Source of the DNA: Cyanobium sp. Aljojuca 7A6
GTDB lineage: Bacteria; Cyanobacteriota; Cyanobacteriia; PCC-6307; Cyanobiaceae
Direction: 5' to 3'
Length of the DNA stretch: 44,937 nucleotides
Assembly (NCBI RefSeq): GCF_024346455.1
Contig: NZ_JAGQCY010000021.1
Coordinates: 1 to 44,937, forward strand
This document shows positions 35,265-43,824 of the stretch, one piece after another. Made by a program: the position numbers and the translations under genes. Within the stretch, counting starts at the first letter, position 1. Every line of letters begins with the position of its first letter. The notes beneath the pieces were generated by a model that was not told the DNA's origin, searched no databases, and worked only from the letters and a program-made list of their open reading frames with translations.

Positions 35265-36842
35265 ATGGATTTCGCGCCCGCCTATCCCACCGACAAAACC
35301 TACGGGGCCTTCCTGCACCGGGAACTGTCCGTGTCCTGGCTCGTGCTGGCGACCCTCATGGGCGGCCGCCATCGGCTCGATCCCGGCCTGATCCGCTCGG
35401 GCTTCCATTACCTCGATTTCGGCTGCGGCCACGGCCTGAACCTCCTGTTCAACGCCGCCGCCCACCCCGAGGCCCACTTCTACGGGCTCGACCTGAACCC
35501 CACCCACATCGCCGGCGCCACCGCCAAGGCGGAAGCGCTGGGCCTGGGCAACGTGCACTTCGCCCTGGCGGATCTGACGACCTTCGCTGGCGGCCTGCCC
35601 AGCACCGGCCCCTGCCGCGGCTGGCCGGAGGCCTACGACATCGTGGTGGCCCATGGGCTGGCGAGCTGGGTGGGGCCCGAGGTGAGGGAGGCCCTGATCG
35701 CCGCGGCGGGGTCTGTGCTGCGGCCGGGTGGCCTCTTCTACTGCTCCTACAACACCTATCCGGGCTGGCTGTCGCGAAGCACCCTGCAGATGCTGAGTGT
35801 GGAGGAGGCCCTGCGCGCCGGTGGCAGCACCTCCACGGCCGGCATTCGCAGGGCCGCGGAGACCCTCTCCCGATGCACGGGCCCGGAGGACAACGCCTGG
35901 CCCCTCGGCAAGGAACTGCCGCAGCTCCGCGGCCTGGTCACGGCGCTTCAGCCGATGCCGGAGTCCTACCTGGTGGGGGAATACCAGTCGGCCCATCAAC
36001 CCCTCTATGTGGGCCCCATGCACCGGCTCTGCGGAGCCCATGGCCTCACCCACATTGGTTCGGCAACGCTGCCGGAGATGTTCCCCGAGATGCTGGATCC
36101 GGAACGGCGTGCCCTGGTTCTGGGGGCGGCCGATCTGCCCATGCGCGAGGTGTTGCTGGATCTGGCGATCAACCAGACGTTCCGACGCGATCTCTTCGCC
36201 CGGGGGGCCTGCCCGCCATCGAAGCCATGGCGCCGCCAGGCCCTGGCGGAACTGCTGCTGCATTCCTGCGCAAGATCAGACGACGAGGCGGATGCGTTCG
36301 ACACGTCTCTGGGCCGCCTGGGGGTGGATCCCAGCTTCGTCCAGACATTGAAGAATGTGCTTGCCGACCAGCCCGAGAGCTTCGGATGGCTGCTGGATCA
36401 GGCCGCGCTGGACCTCGAGGACGGGCTGATGCGGCTCGCCGTTCTCGCCGGTGCGGGAGTGGTGGGGGTGGGTGTCTGCGAGGGAGCTGAACCGTCAGGG
36501 CCTGCCATCGCCGCGTTCCATCAACGTTGCCTCGAGCAGATCACGGCGGGTGAGGAGATCGGCGCCCTGCTCTCGCCGGTGCTGCTGCAGCCCGTCGCCA
36601 TCACCCTGCTGGAAGCCTTCTTCCTGCAGGTCGCCCAGGCGGACCTGCCACCCGAAGACATCGTGCCGCTGGTGTGGATGGGCATGGGCATGGCCGGCGC
36701 CACTGTGAAAGACCCCGAGGGACGACCGATCGAGGATCCGGAGCAGGCCCTGGGACAGCTGCAGCAGTTCTGGGACAACTTCTCCAGCGAGCGCCTGCCG
36801 GTGCTGCGGCGGCTCGGCATCGCCTCTGCCGCCGCTGCCTAG
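35265..36842 (+). CDS. PKMT-like class I methyltransferase 2
   Basis: A 525-residue paralogue of the enzyme at 31024-32625. Motif I is [17 protein letters not shown], then [15 protein letters not shown], a [10 protein letters not shown] segment, and the landmark [12 protein letters not shown]. The regulatory domain ([25 protein letters not shown]) follows. The active-site pattern is the same as in its partner, but the N-terminus and the acidic loops differ, so different substrates are possible. It lies alone, between nfu and lepA; lepA starts 50 bases downstream on the same strand. Confidence 0.82.
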   Translation: MDFAPAYPTDKTYGAFLHRELSVSWLVLATLMGGRHRLDPGLIRSGFHYLDFGCGHGLNLLFNAAAHPEAHFYGLDLNPTHIAGATAKAEALGLGNVHFALADLTTFAGGLPSTGPCRGWPEAYDIVVAHGLASWVGPEVREALIAAAGSVLRPGGLFYCSYNTYPGWLSRSTLQMLSVEEALRAGGSTSTAGIRRAAETLSRCTGPEDNAWPLGKELPQLRGLVTALQPMPESYLVGEYQSAHQPLYVGPMHRLCGAHGLTHIGSATLPEMFPEMLDPERRALVLGAADLPMREVLLDLAINQTFRRDLFARGACPPSKPWRRQALAELLLHSCARSDDEADAFDTSLGRLGVDPSFVQTLKNVLADQPESFGWLLDQAALDLEDGLMRLAVLAGAGVVGVGVCEGAEPSGPAIAAFHQRCLEQITAGEEIGALLSPVLLQPVAITLLEAFFLQVAQADLPPEDIVPLVWMGMGMAGATVKDPEGRPIEDPEQALGQLQQFWDNFSSERLPVLRRLGIASAAAA

Positions 36843-36892
36843 GATCGCCCCAACTTGCGGTGGCCCCTGTGGGCCGCCTGTCGCTGCTCCTT

Positions 36893-38701
36893 ATGACCGA
36901 CGTTCCCGCCCAGCGGATCCGTAATTTCTGCATCATCGCCCACATCGACCACGGCAAATCGACCCTGGCCGACCGGCTGTTGCAGGACACCGGCACCGTG
37001 GCGGCCCGGGACATGCAGGCCCAGTTCCTGGACAACATGGAACTGGAGCGGGAGCGGGGCATCACGATCAAGCTCCAGGCCGCTCGCATGGAGTACAAGG
37101 CCGCCGACGGCCAGACCTACATCCTCAACCTGATCGACACGCCGGGCCACGTCGACTTTTCCTATGAGGTGAGCCGCAGCCTGCTGGCCTGCGAGGGGGC
37201 CTTGCTGGTGGTGGATGCCAGCCAGGGGGTGGAGGCCCAGACGCTGGCCAATGTGTACCTGGCGCTGGAGAACGATCTGGAGATCATTCCGGTGCTCAAC
37301 AAGATCGACCTGCCCGGGGCCGATCCCGACCGGATCAAGGCGGAGATCGAGGCGATCATCGGCCTGGATACCTCCACGGCCATCAATTGCTCCGCCAAAA
37401 CCGGCCTGGGGGTGCCCGAGATCCTGCAGGCGGTGGTGGACCGGGTGCCGGCGCCGCCGGACCAGGCGGATGAACCGCTGCGGGCCCTGATCTTTGACTC
37501 CTATTACGACCCCTACCGGGGTGTGATCGTCTACTTCCGGGTGATCAGCGGCGTGATCGCCCGCAAGGACAAGGTGCTGCTGATGGCCAGCGGCAAGGTG
37601 GTGGAACTCGACGAGGTGGGCGTGATGGCGCCCGACCAGCGCCAGGTGGACAGCCTGCATGCCGGCGAAGTGGGCTATCTGGCCGCCTCGATCAAGGCGG
37701 TGGCCGATGCCCGCGTCGGCGACACGATCACCCTGGCGGCGAATCCGGCGGCTGAGCCGCTGCCCGGCTATGCCGAGGCCACCCCGATGGTGTTCTGCGG
37801 CCTGTTCCCCACCGATGCCGACCAATATCCGGATCTGCGCGAGGCGCTCGACAAGTTGCAGCTCTCCGATGCGGCGCTGAAGTTCGAGCCGGAGACCAGC
37901 AGCGCCATGGGCTTCGGCTTCCGTTGCGGTTTCCTCGGCCTGCTGCACATGGAGATCGTGCAGGAGCGGCTGGAGCGGGAGTACGACCTCGACCTGATCG
38001 TCACCGCTCCCTCGGTGATCTACCAGGTGAACATGGTGGACGGCAGCACCTTGATGGTGGACAACCCCGCCACCCTGCCCGATCCCCAGAAGCGGGAATC
38101 GATCGAGGAGCCCTATGTGAAGCTGGAGATCTATACCCCCAATGTGTACAACGGCGCCCTGATGGAGCTGTGCCAGGAGCGCCGTGGTGAGTTCATCGAC
38201 ATGAAGTACATCACCACCGACCGGGTGACGCTGCACTACGAGATGCCGCTGGCGGAAGTGGTGACCGACTTCTTCGATCAGATGAAGAGCCGCACCAAGG
38301 GCTACGCCTCGATGGAGTACAGCCTGATCGGCTATCGCCGCAACGAGCTGGTGCGGCTGGATGTGCTGATCAATGGCGAGCGGGCCGATCCGCTCACCAC
38401 GATCGTGCATCGCGATAAGTCGTACAACGTGGGCAAGAGCCTGGTGGAGAAGCTCAAGGAGCTGATTCCCCGGCAACAGTTCAAGATTCCGATCCAGGCC
38501 TCGATCGGCAGCCGCATCATCGCCAGCGAAAGCATCAGCGCCATCCGCAAGGATGTGCTGGCGAAGTGCTACGGCGGCGACATCTCCCGCAAGAAGAAGC
38601 TGCTCAAGAAGCAGGCCAAGGGCAAGAAACGCATGAAGGCGATGGGCCGTGTCGAGGTGCCCCAGGAAGCCTTCATGGCAGTGCTGAAGCTGAATCAGTG
38701 A
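36893..38701 (+). CDS. lepA: Elongation factor 4 (LepA)
   Basis: A full-length 602-residue translational GTPase. The GTPase motifs are AHIDHGKST (residues 16-24), the RGITIK switch, DTPGHVDF and NKIDLPGA. The C-terminal region specific to LepA ends with [19 protein letters not shown]. It can move stalled ribosomes backwards and affects ribosome assembly. The ATG at 36893 begins the canonical N-terminus. Its last 7 bases overlap the end of an opposing PIN-toxin gene. Confidence 0.97.
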   Translation: MTDVPAQRIRNFCIIAHIDHGKSTLADRLLQDTGTVAARDMQAQFLDNMELERERGITIKLQAARMEYKAADGQTYILNLIDTPGHVDFSYEVSRSLLACEGALLVVDASQGVEAQTLANVYLALENDLEIIPVLNKIDLPGADPDRIKAEIEAIIGLDTSTAINCSAKTGLGVPEILQAVVDRVPAPPDQADEPLRALIFDSYYDPYRGVIVYFRVISGVIARKDKVLLMASGKVVELDEVGVMAPDQRQVDSLHAGEVGYLAASIKAVADARVGDTITLAANPAAEPLPGYAEATPMVFCGLFPTDADQYPDLREALDKLQLSDAALKFEPETSSAMGFGFRCGFLGLLHMEIVQERLEREYDLDLIVTAPSVIYQVNMVDGSTLMVDNPATLPDPQKRESIEEPYVKLEIYTPNVYNGALMELCQERRGEFIDMKYITTDRVTLHYEMPLAEVVTDFFDQMKSRTKGYASMEYSLIGYRRNELVRLDVLINGERADPLTTIVHRDKSYNVGKSLVEKLKELIPRQQFKIPIQASIGSRIIASESISAIRKDVLAKCYGGDISRKKKLLKKQAKGKKRMKAMGRVEVPQEAFMAVLKLNQ

Positions 38702-39063
38702 CTTGGCTTACGAAGCAGCCCGAGCTCGTGGGCAACGGCGGAAAGGCGTCGGTCTGCTGTCCAGATGGTGGTCTGGCTGAGCATGGCCGAGGTAAGCAGA
38801 TGGGCATCAATGAAGCCGATCCCTCGTCCCAACAGCTGTCTGTTCTCGATCGTGAGCAGCACCTCATGATCCGCCGCGACGGAAACGCGGGGTAAGCCGT
38901 TGAGCAATCCCAGAAGGGTTGCGCGGTTGTGAAGCTGGCCGCAGGCCAGTTCGCCGATCACCCATGGATGGGTTGCCACCGTCCCATCCTCGAGTGCCTT
39001 GGCGAGTGTCGGGAGACGGCTGCGGAGGTGCTCGATCCAGATCGACGTGTCCACCAGGGTCAT
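38695..39063 (-). CDS. VapC-type PIN-domain RNase toxin (TA locus 3)
   Basis: A 122-residue PIN toxin with Asp5 ([12 protein letters not shown]), Glu38 (VIGELACG), Asp86 (GFIDAHLL) and Asp104 (WTADRRL): the full acidic set. The start ATG at 39063 overlaps the antitoxin stop (ATGA). Its sequence is the common VapC type that pairs with ribbon-helix-helix VapB. Intact. It converges on lepA with a 7-base overlap. Confidence 0.9.
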   Translation of the reverse strand: MTLVDTSIWIEHLRSRLPTLAKALEDGTVATHPWVIGELACGQLHNRATLLGLLNGLPRVSVAADHEVLLTIENRQLLGRGIGFIDAHLLTSAMLSQTTIWTADRRLSAVAHELGLLRKPSH

Positions 39064-39257
39064 GGGCGCGTGCTGCGTCGGCGTGGCACGGCCTCCAGTG
39101 CGGGCTCGCTGCCGCCAAGAGCCGCTAGGCGGCGGGCACTTTCCCGTTGGACGAGGGCTCGCAGCGCCTCTCGTATCAGCAGCGCCCGTTCGCTGATGCC
39201 ACTGAGGCGCTGGGCCTCGGAGAGCAGTTCGTCGTCGAGATTCAGGGTGGTGCGCAT
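39060..39257 (-). CDS. VapB-type ribbon-helix-helix antitoxin (TA locus 3)
   Basis: A 65-residue antitoxin. MRTTLNLDDELLSEAQRLSG is the DNA-binding ribbon and first helix of the MetJ/Arc-like VapB fold; the second half (LIREALRALVQRESARRLAA) ends in a Gly-rich tail that would occupy the toxin's active site. It is a different antitoxin class from those of loci 1 and 2. The ATG at 39257 is chosen over an upstream Met at 39323. The promoter would lie in the 0.3 kb to the right, which contains no other gene. Confidence 0.9.
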   Translation of the reverse strand: MRTTLNLDDELLSEAQRLSGISERALLIREALRALVQRESARRLAALGGSEPALEAVPRRRSTRP

Positions 39258-39555
39258 GGCCGGCCAAGCCCACGAGGTGTCAGGCATCAATTGTGGCACC
39301 AGATGATGCGCCATCTGATTCATCCTGTATCCCGACGGCTACGCGAAAAGCGCACCCGGTGAACATTTCGGCGGACTGCTGAGTGAGCAGGGACTCTTTA
39401 CTGCCAGCACGATCATCGAATGGGTAAGAGCTGCGCTGGCCCAGTTCTGCCCACGTCTTTTGCGGACTCCGGAGTGTCTCTACCTGCAGGCCGTGACGGG
39501 CTGGCGGCCATGGCCTAGGGCCGTAGATTTCAAGCGCCCAACGAACGACCTCTTT

Positions 39556-40983
39556 GTGGCCAAGCATTCCGTCCAGGCCTACATCGAGGATGTGCCTCTC
39601 TGGGATGATGGTCTGCCACTCGCCGGTCCACCGCTGTCGGGAATGCAGTGGTTTTTGTGGAGTCTGGCCACCGCCGGCAAGTTCTTTGAGGGCATGATTG
39701 TATTCATGCAAGGTGTCGGCCTGCCCCTGATCGCCAGAGAATTTGCGCTCACAGACCTGGACAAGGGGCTGGTGACGGCAGCCACATTGGCCGGGATCCT
39801 GGTCGGTGCGCTGCTGCTTGGTGGCTTGGCCGATCGACTGGGGCGCAAACCGGTTTTCATCGGTGAGATGGTGCTTCTGCTCGTTGCCTTGGTGGTGGCG
39901 GCTGCAGCCCCAAACAAATCGGTGCTGATCGGCAGTCTGTTTGTCATTGGACTGGCTTTGGGGGCCGATTACCCCACGGCCCACCTGGTGATCTCCGAAA
40001 GCATCCCTTCCGCCATCCGCGGCAGGCTGGTGTTGGGTGCCTTCAGCTTCCAGGCGATCGGTGCTGTGCTGGGAACCGCGATCGCCGCAGTCGTGCTTGG
40101 CGCGAGCCCGTCTCTGGAGGCCTGGCGGATCTTCTTCCTGGTGCCCGTTCTGCCGGTGGCGGCAGTGATCTGGGGCCGGCTGTTCCTGCCGGAGAGCAGC
40201 CATTGGCTGTACAGCCGGGGCTTCCCGGAGAAGGCGGAGCAACAGCTGCGCAAGCTTCTCAACCGCCAGAATCTGACCCTGGCCAAGGTGGACCGACTCA
40301 AGGAGATCCGTGCGGATCAGCGCAGCAATGATGTGATGAAGCTGTTTCGCGGTAAGTATCTCCGCTCCACCATCCTTGCCTCGGTGCCCTGGTTTCTTCA
40401 GGATCTCTCCACCTATGGCATCGGCATCTTCACGCCGGTGATCATCACCTTGGCCTTCGGCGCGAAGGTCCATGAGAACACGGTTGCGGCTCTGATTCAG
40501 AACGATGTGGTTGCTGCGCGCGGCACGGCACTGATCGATGTGGGTTTCCTGGTGGGGATCGCCGTGGCGATTGTGCTTGCGGATCGCTGGGGTCGCATCC
40601 CGCTCCAGATCACCGGCTTCATCGGTTGTGCGGCCGGTCTGGCCCTGGCCGGATTTGGTAGCAGTGGACCCACCAACAATCTGCCCCTGATCGTTGCCGG
40701 TTTCCTGCTCTTTCAGTTCATGACCAATCTGGGCCCCAATGCCACCACGTATCTCATGGCCGGTGAACTCTTTCCCACCAAGATCCGAGGTCTTGGAGCC
40801 GGTTTTGCCGCTGCCAGTGGCAAGGTTGGCGCTGTGCTGACGGCGTTTTTCTTCCCCACGCTCCTCAAGGTCTGGGGGACCGAAACGTTGCTGTCAGTGC
40901 TGGTGCTGACGTCCCTGCTTGGCGCCGTGGTGACCTGGCTCTATCGCATCGAACCGAAGGGCCGGGATATGGAAACCATCTGA
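39556..40983 (+). CDS. MFS transporter, sugar-porter-like
   Basis: A 12-helix major-facilitator transporter (475 residues from this start). The signature loop GGLADRLGRKPVFIGEMV lies after helix 2, with the matching DRWGRIPLQITGF in the second half, and the PESSHWLYSRG segment before the central loop is typical of the sugar-porter and related organic-anion families. The charged central loop (RADQRSNDVMKLFR) follows. Substrate unknown. The start is uncertain: GTG at 39556 gives VAKHSVQAYIEDVPL, while the frame stays open upstream to a TTG at 39460. Nothing recognisable lies in 39258-39459. Confidence 0.83.
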   Translation: MAKHSVQAYIEDVPLWDDGLPLAGPPLSGMQWFLWSLATAGKFFEGMIVFMQGVGLPLIAREFALTDLDKGLVTAATLAGILVGALLLGGLADRLGRKPVFIGEMVLLLVALVVAAAAPNKSVLIGSLFVIGLALGADYPTAHLVISESIPSAIRGRLVLGAFSFQAIGAVLGTAIAAVVLGASPSLEAWRIFFLVPVLPVAAVIWGRLFLPESSHWLYSRGFPEKAEQQLRKLLNRQNLTLAKVDRLKEIRADQRSNDVMKLFRGKYLRSTILASVPWFLQDLSTYGIGIFTPVIITLAFGAKVHENTVAALIQNDVVAARGTALIDVGFLVGIAVAIVLADRWGRIPLQITGFIGCAAGLALAGFGSSGPTNNLPLIVAGFLLFQFMTNLGPNATTYLMAGELFPTKIRGLGAGFAAASGKVGAVLTAFFFPTLLKVWGTETLLSVLVLTSLLGAVVTWLYRIEPKGRDMETI

Positions 40984-40995
40984 CGGCCGTCTGGT

Positions 40996-41607
40996 TCAAC
41001 CCCCATCCGTTGAGCGGCGCCGCTGTTGCTGCACCGGTCCGGTGGCGTCGGTGCGGAAGAACAGGGCCGGGGTGAGGCCCACCCGTCGCATCTGGCGCAG
41101 TCCCTGGCGCCGCAGAAGCAGCAGTCCGGCGCCGGTGATGCTCTGCAGCAGCAGGGTGGTGATCAGGCGCAGGGGGTTGAGCAGGTCCTGGTGCAGGGGC
41201 GAGAGAGCTCCCAGGCCCTGTTCCTGGCTGGCCAGGCTGACGGCGTCATGGATGGTGATGGCCGGCAGCAGCAGCAGCAGGACCAGGCCCAGTGGCAGCA
41301 GGGTGCGATGCAGGGCCCCGGTCCAGGGCTGCTCGCGTCGGTGGCGGCGATGGCCGCCGCCCAGCAGGTAGAGACCAAAGCCCAGGGTGAGCAGCGGCAG
41401 GGCCGGCGAAAGGCCGACCAGACCGCTGAGCCGCGCCAGGGGAGGCTCAGCGCTGGCGAAGACCCCCGCCAGCAGCAGGGTGCTCAGCTCCAGGGCCAGC
41501 AGCAGCAGCCCCACGAGCCGCAACTGGCCAACGGAATAGTCCAGCTGGTGGCGGTGCACGAAGCCGTCGACCTCGTCGCGGCTGTCCCTGGGCCTGGGGT
41601 GGGTCAT
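40996..41607 (-). CDS. Four-helix membrane protein, unknown
   Basis: A 203-residue membrane protein. After a polar N-terminus (MTHPRPRDSRDEVDGFVHRH) come four Leu-rich segments at about 28-50, 60-80, 100-118 and 140-165, and a polar C-terminus. I do not recognise the family; HpsJ-like membership is possible but the long polar middle domain of that family is missing. The ATG at 41607 is preferred to the Met at 41703, since the intervening residues look non-protein. It lies tail to tail with the MFS gene (12-base gap). Confidence 0.6.
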   Translation of the reverse strand: MTHPRPRDSRDEVDGFVHRHQLDYSVGQLRLVGLLLLALELSTLLLAGVFASAEPPLARLSGLVGLSPALPLLTLGFGLYLLGGGHRRHRREQPWTGALHRTLLPLGLVLLLLLPAITIHDAVSLASQEQGLGALSPLHQDLLNPLRLITTLLLQSITGAGLLLLRRQGLRQMRRVGLTPALFFRTDATGPVQQQRRRSTDGG

Positions 41608-41671
41608 GGGGGGAACTTTGGCGCAGGCCCCGGTCCGGGGCATCCGCTTGCAGCCGCTGCCGATGTTCTGA

Positions 41672-42094
41672 TCAGGGGGCGTCAAGCCAGATCTGAAACT
41701 CATCCGGCGTAAGGATCAGCAAGGGCTGCACCTGGTTCTTCAAGGCAAGCAGGTCACCATCTCAGCTGACGAGCACCGGCACGCCAGCAGCCAGGGCCAG
41801 ACCGAGAAACACCTGATCCTTGGGGTCACGTATTTGGTGCTGACAGGGCTCAATGGGGCCCGCCTTCGTTTCACACCAAGGCAGCACATCCCCCAGCAGC
41901 TGATCGATAGCGGGCCGTGTGAGCCGAAACTTGGGGTAAGCCAGCACACGAATCAGTTCGCGGGCGGTGGGTTCCGCCAGCACAGGCCTGATCGCGCCTG
42001 CCTGCCAGCTCCGGCGCAGCCAGGCCAGGCGGCCCTTCTCGAACAGCAGTGCCGACACCAGCACGTTCGTGTCGAGAACGACGCGGCTGGTCAC
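41672..42094 (-). pseudogene. PIN-domain toxin gene cut by an in-frame TGA (TA locus 4)
   Basis: A PIN toxin frame of 140 codons whose 111th codon (41762-41764) is TGA. Before it: Asp8 (VVLDTNVLVSALL), Glu46 (ARELIRV) and Asp93 (RDPKDQVFL). After it, in the same frame: DGDLLALKNQVQPLLILTPD and a natural stop at 41672. PIN proteins of this type read S-G-D-x-D-L-L here, so the lost codon was probably Gly (GGA to TGA). The truncated product lacks the last acidic active-site region and should be inactive. Start GTG overlaps the antitoxin stop (GTGA). Confidence 0.85.
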
Positions 42095-42315
42095 TCCTGG
42101 CGAGACCAGGCCACGGCGTCGCTCACATCCGCTTCGGTGATTCCCAGCTCCGTCAGGCGGGCTCGCACGTTGGCGGCAGCAGCCGGATGGACAGGTGTGA
42201 GCACGATGCGGCCATTTTCGGTGGCCACGTCGTAGTAATCGGCGACCCCAACAGCCTCCACCACAGCCTTGGGCAAGGTGAGCTGGTTTTTGCTGGTGCG
42301 CTTGGCCAGGACCAT
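42091..42315 (-). CDS. SpoVT/AbrB-type antitoxin (TA locus 4)
   Basis: A 74-residue antitoxin with a swapped-hairpin AbrB fold: VLAKRTSKNQLTLPKAVVEA, then YYDVATENGRIVLTPV. The C-terminal helical part (NVRARLTELGITEADVSDAV) would bind the toxin. It appears intact although its toxin is not. The start is ATG at 42315; a TTG at 42318 is in frame just before it. It lies head to head with pseudopilin operon B, 92 bases away. Confidence 0.88.
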   Translation of the reverse strand: MVLAKRTSKNQLTLPKAVVEAVGVADYYDVATENGRIVLTPVHPAAAANVRARLTELGITEADVSDAVAWSRQE

Positions 42316-42407
42316 CAACGCAGCCGGCTGAGTCCGGAAAAAAGGATTCCTTACTTTCGCTGCTGTCCTCGGGTGGGAACTCTGGAGCAGACGTTGCTGT
42401 CACCGCC

Positions 42408-42914
42408 ATGCCCGCGATGCTTTGCCGCCATTACCCCCCCCGATCACCGGGGTTCGTACTGCCCCTGGCCATGGGGGCGTCCATGGTTCTGCTGCTGGGG
42501 AGCCTCTCGGCCCATACCGTCAGTCTTCAGGTGCGCCTGCAAGGGATCCGGGAGCAGCAGCAGCGCCAGGCTGAAGACCGGTTGGCTTCGGCGGGCCAGC
42601 AGTGGCTGGCCGATCTTCACCGCAGCCATCCCTGCCTGCTGGCGCTGCCGTTGGAGCATTGGGATTCCCAGGGGCTGGCCTGCGCTCCCGCCCAGGCGAT
42701 CGCCTCCCTCAAGGCCGGTCAGGTGCTGGGCAGCTCCTACCGGCTGGTGGGCTGGCGCCCGCAGCTGGTCCCGGCCGAACTGCTGCTGGAGCTGGCCGCC
42801 GCCGCGGGGCAGCCGGCGCGCCAGGGGGCCTTTGCGGTGCAGCTGGCCCCGGCCCAGCCCCAGCCGCAGATCACCGACGTGCGCCTGGTGGGGCTGCAGG
42901 GGGTGGCGCCATGA
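42408..42914 (+). CDS. PilX-like pseudopilin (operon B, gene 1)
   Basis: A 168-residue exported protein with a prepilin-type leader: Gly15-Phe16 (SPG|FVLPLAMGASMVLLLGSLS), but with Leu at +5 instead of Glu, as in gene 1 of operon A and in PilX-type minor pilins. After the hydrophobic helix a charged coil (QGIREQQQRQAEDRLASAG) leads into a small domain with two cysteines (HPCLLALP, LACAPAQA). It is much shorter than its counterpart in operon A. Its stop overlaps gene 2 (ATGA). An alternative start is ATG at 42417. Confidence 0.78.
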   Translation: MPAMLCRHYPPRSPGFVLPLAMGASMVLLLGSLSAHTVSLQVRLQGIREQQQRQAEDRLASAGQQWLADLHRSHPCLLALPLEHWDSQGLACAPAQAIASLKAGQVLGSSYRLVGWRPQLVPAELLLELAAAAGQPARQGAFAVQLAPAQPQPQITDVRLVGLQGVAP

Positions 42915-43315
42915 ACCTGATCGAAGTGCTGACCGGATCGGTGGTCTTCGCCGCCTCGGCCGGATCCTCCCTGCAGCTCTGGGGTCTAGCGGCCGCGGCG
43001 GCCGTGGCCGAACAGCGCCAGCAGGAGCGGATGGAGCAGGCGGAGGTCGCCCTGTTGCGGGCCGAAACCTCCCTGCGCGGCCTGGCCCCTTTCGCTGGCG
43101 ACTGCACCGCGGCGACGACTCAGCTGCTGCAGGCCCTTGGGGCCCAGCCCCTGGCCCCGGGACTGGACCGCCAGCTGGAGGTGTCGGCCAGCGGCGATGG
43201 GGTGGTGCTGCGCCTGGCGGTGGCCGGCGAAACCGAACCACGCCAGCGGCTCTACGTGCCGGCGGTGCTGGGGCTCTGCGCAGGGGCGCAGGGAGGCGGT
43301 GGTGGCAACCCCTGA
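42911..43315 (+). CDS. Leaderless pilin-like protein (operon B, gene 2)
   Basis: A 134-residue protein that begins MNLIEVLTGSVVFAASAGSS. This is the mature N-terminus of a type IV pilin (F-T-L-I-E-V-L) with the initiator Met where the N-methyl-Phe would be, Glu at position 5, and no leader or preceding Gly. No leader was found upstream: the frame before this ATG has shadow composition. After the helix come a charged segment, QRQQERMEQAEVALLRAE, and two well-separated cysteines. The ATG overlaps the gene 1 stop, which fixes it as the start. Possibly a minor pilin inserted without peptidase processing. Confidence 0.72.
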   Translation: MNLIEVLTGSVVFAASAGSSLQLWGLAAAAAVAEQRQQERMEQAEVALLRAETSLRGLAPFAGDCTAATTQLLQALGAQPLAPGLDRQLEVSASGDGVVLRLAVAGETEPRQRLYVPAVLGLCAGAQGGGGGNP

Positions 43316-43799
43316 GTCGGGCGGCTTCACGTTGCCCGAAACCCTGCTGGCCCTGGTGCTGGTGGGCCTGCTGGCTCAGCTGGGGCTCACCTCCGCCAGC
43401 ACGGAGCTGGCCGCCGCCCGGCTGGAGGGCGCCAGCCGCCGGGTGATGCTGGGGCTCGAGCGGGGGCGCGATGCCGCCCTGCGTCTGGGCCAACCCTGCG
43501 CCCTGTCCCTCACCGACACGGGCTGGCAGGAGCCCCAGGGCAGCAGCCTGCCCCCCTGCGAAGGAGCCGCACTGGATCTGGGTGAGGGCCTCGGTGGCGG
43601 GCCGGCGGTGAGCCTCAGCCACAACCTGCCGGCCGCGGTGCGCTTCACCAGCAACGGGCTGATCATCGATGGCGGCACCGTGCTGCTCAGCACCGAGGGC
43701 ACCGACCTGGTGCGCTGCGTGGTGGTGGCCCTGCCCCTGGGGGTGACCCGCCTGGGCCGGCAGGGGCCGGGCGGTTGCCTGCCGGATCCGCGGCCCTGA
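43302..43799 (+). CDS. GspH/FimT-like pseudopilin (operon B, gene 3)
   Basis: A 165-residue prepilin-like protein. Leader Met-Ala-Thr-Pro-Glu-Ser-Gly-Gly8 is cut before Phe9, followed by TLPE (Glu at +5) and the helix LLALVLVGLLAQLGL. The beta-rich remainder (LEGASRRVMLGLERGRDAAL, NGLIIDGGTVLL) is of the GspH/FimT type. The GTG at 43302 has GGGAGG 6-11 bases upstream and lies inside the end of gene 2 (14-base overlap). It occupies the same position as the FimT-like gene of operon A. Confidence 0.8.
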   Translation: MATPESGGFTLPETLLALVLVGLLAQLGLTSASTELAAARLEGASRRVMLGLERGRDAALRLGQPCALSLTDTGWQEPQGSSLPPCEGAALDLGEGLGGGPAVSLSHNLPAAVRFTSNGLIIDGGTVLLSTEGTDLVRCVVVALPLGVTRLGRQGPGGCLPDPRP

Positions 43800-43824
43800 G
43801 CCGCCCTTTCATCGGAGTTAAACC

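Noticed and set aside
15587-41764. TGA read as a sense codon (recoding), since two genes have in-frame TGA at probable glycine positions
   Set aside because: Many genes in the window, including nfu, arsJ and cysQ, end in TGA as a normal stop, and nothing suggests a modified code. Independent nonsense mutations or sequencing errors are simpler.
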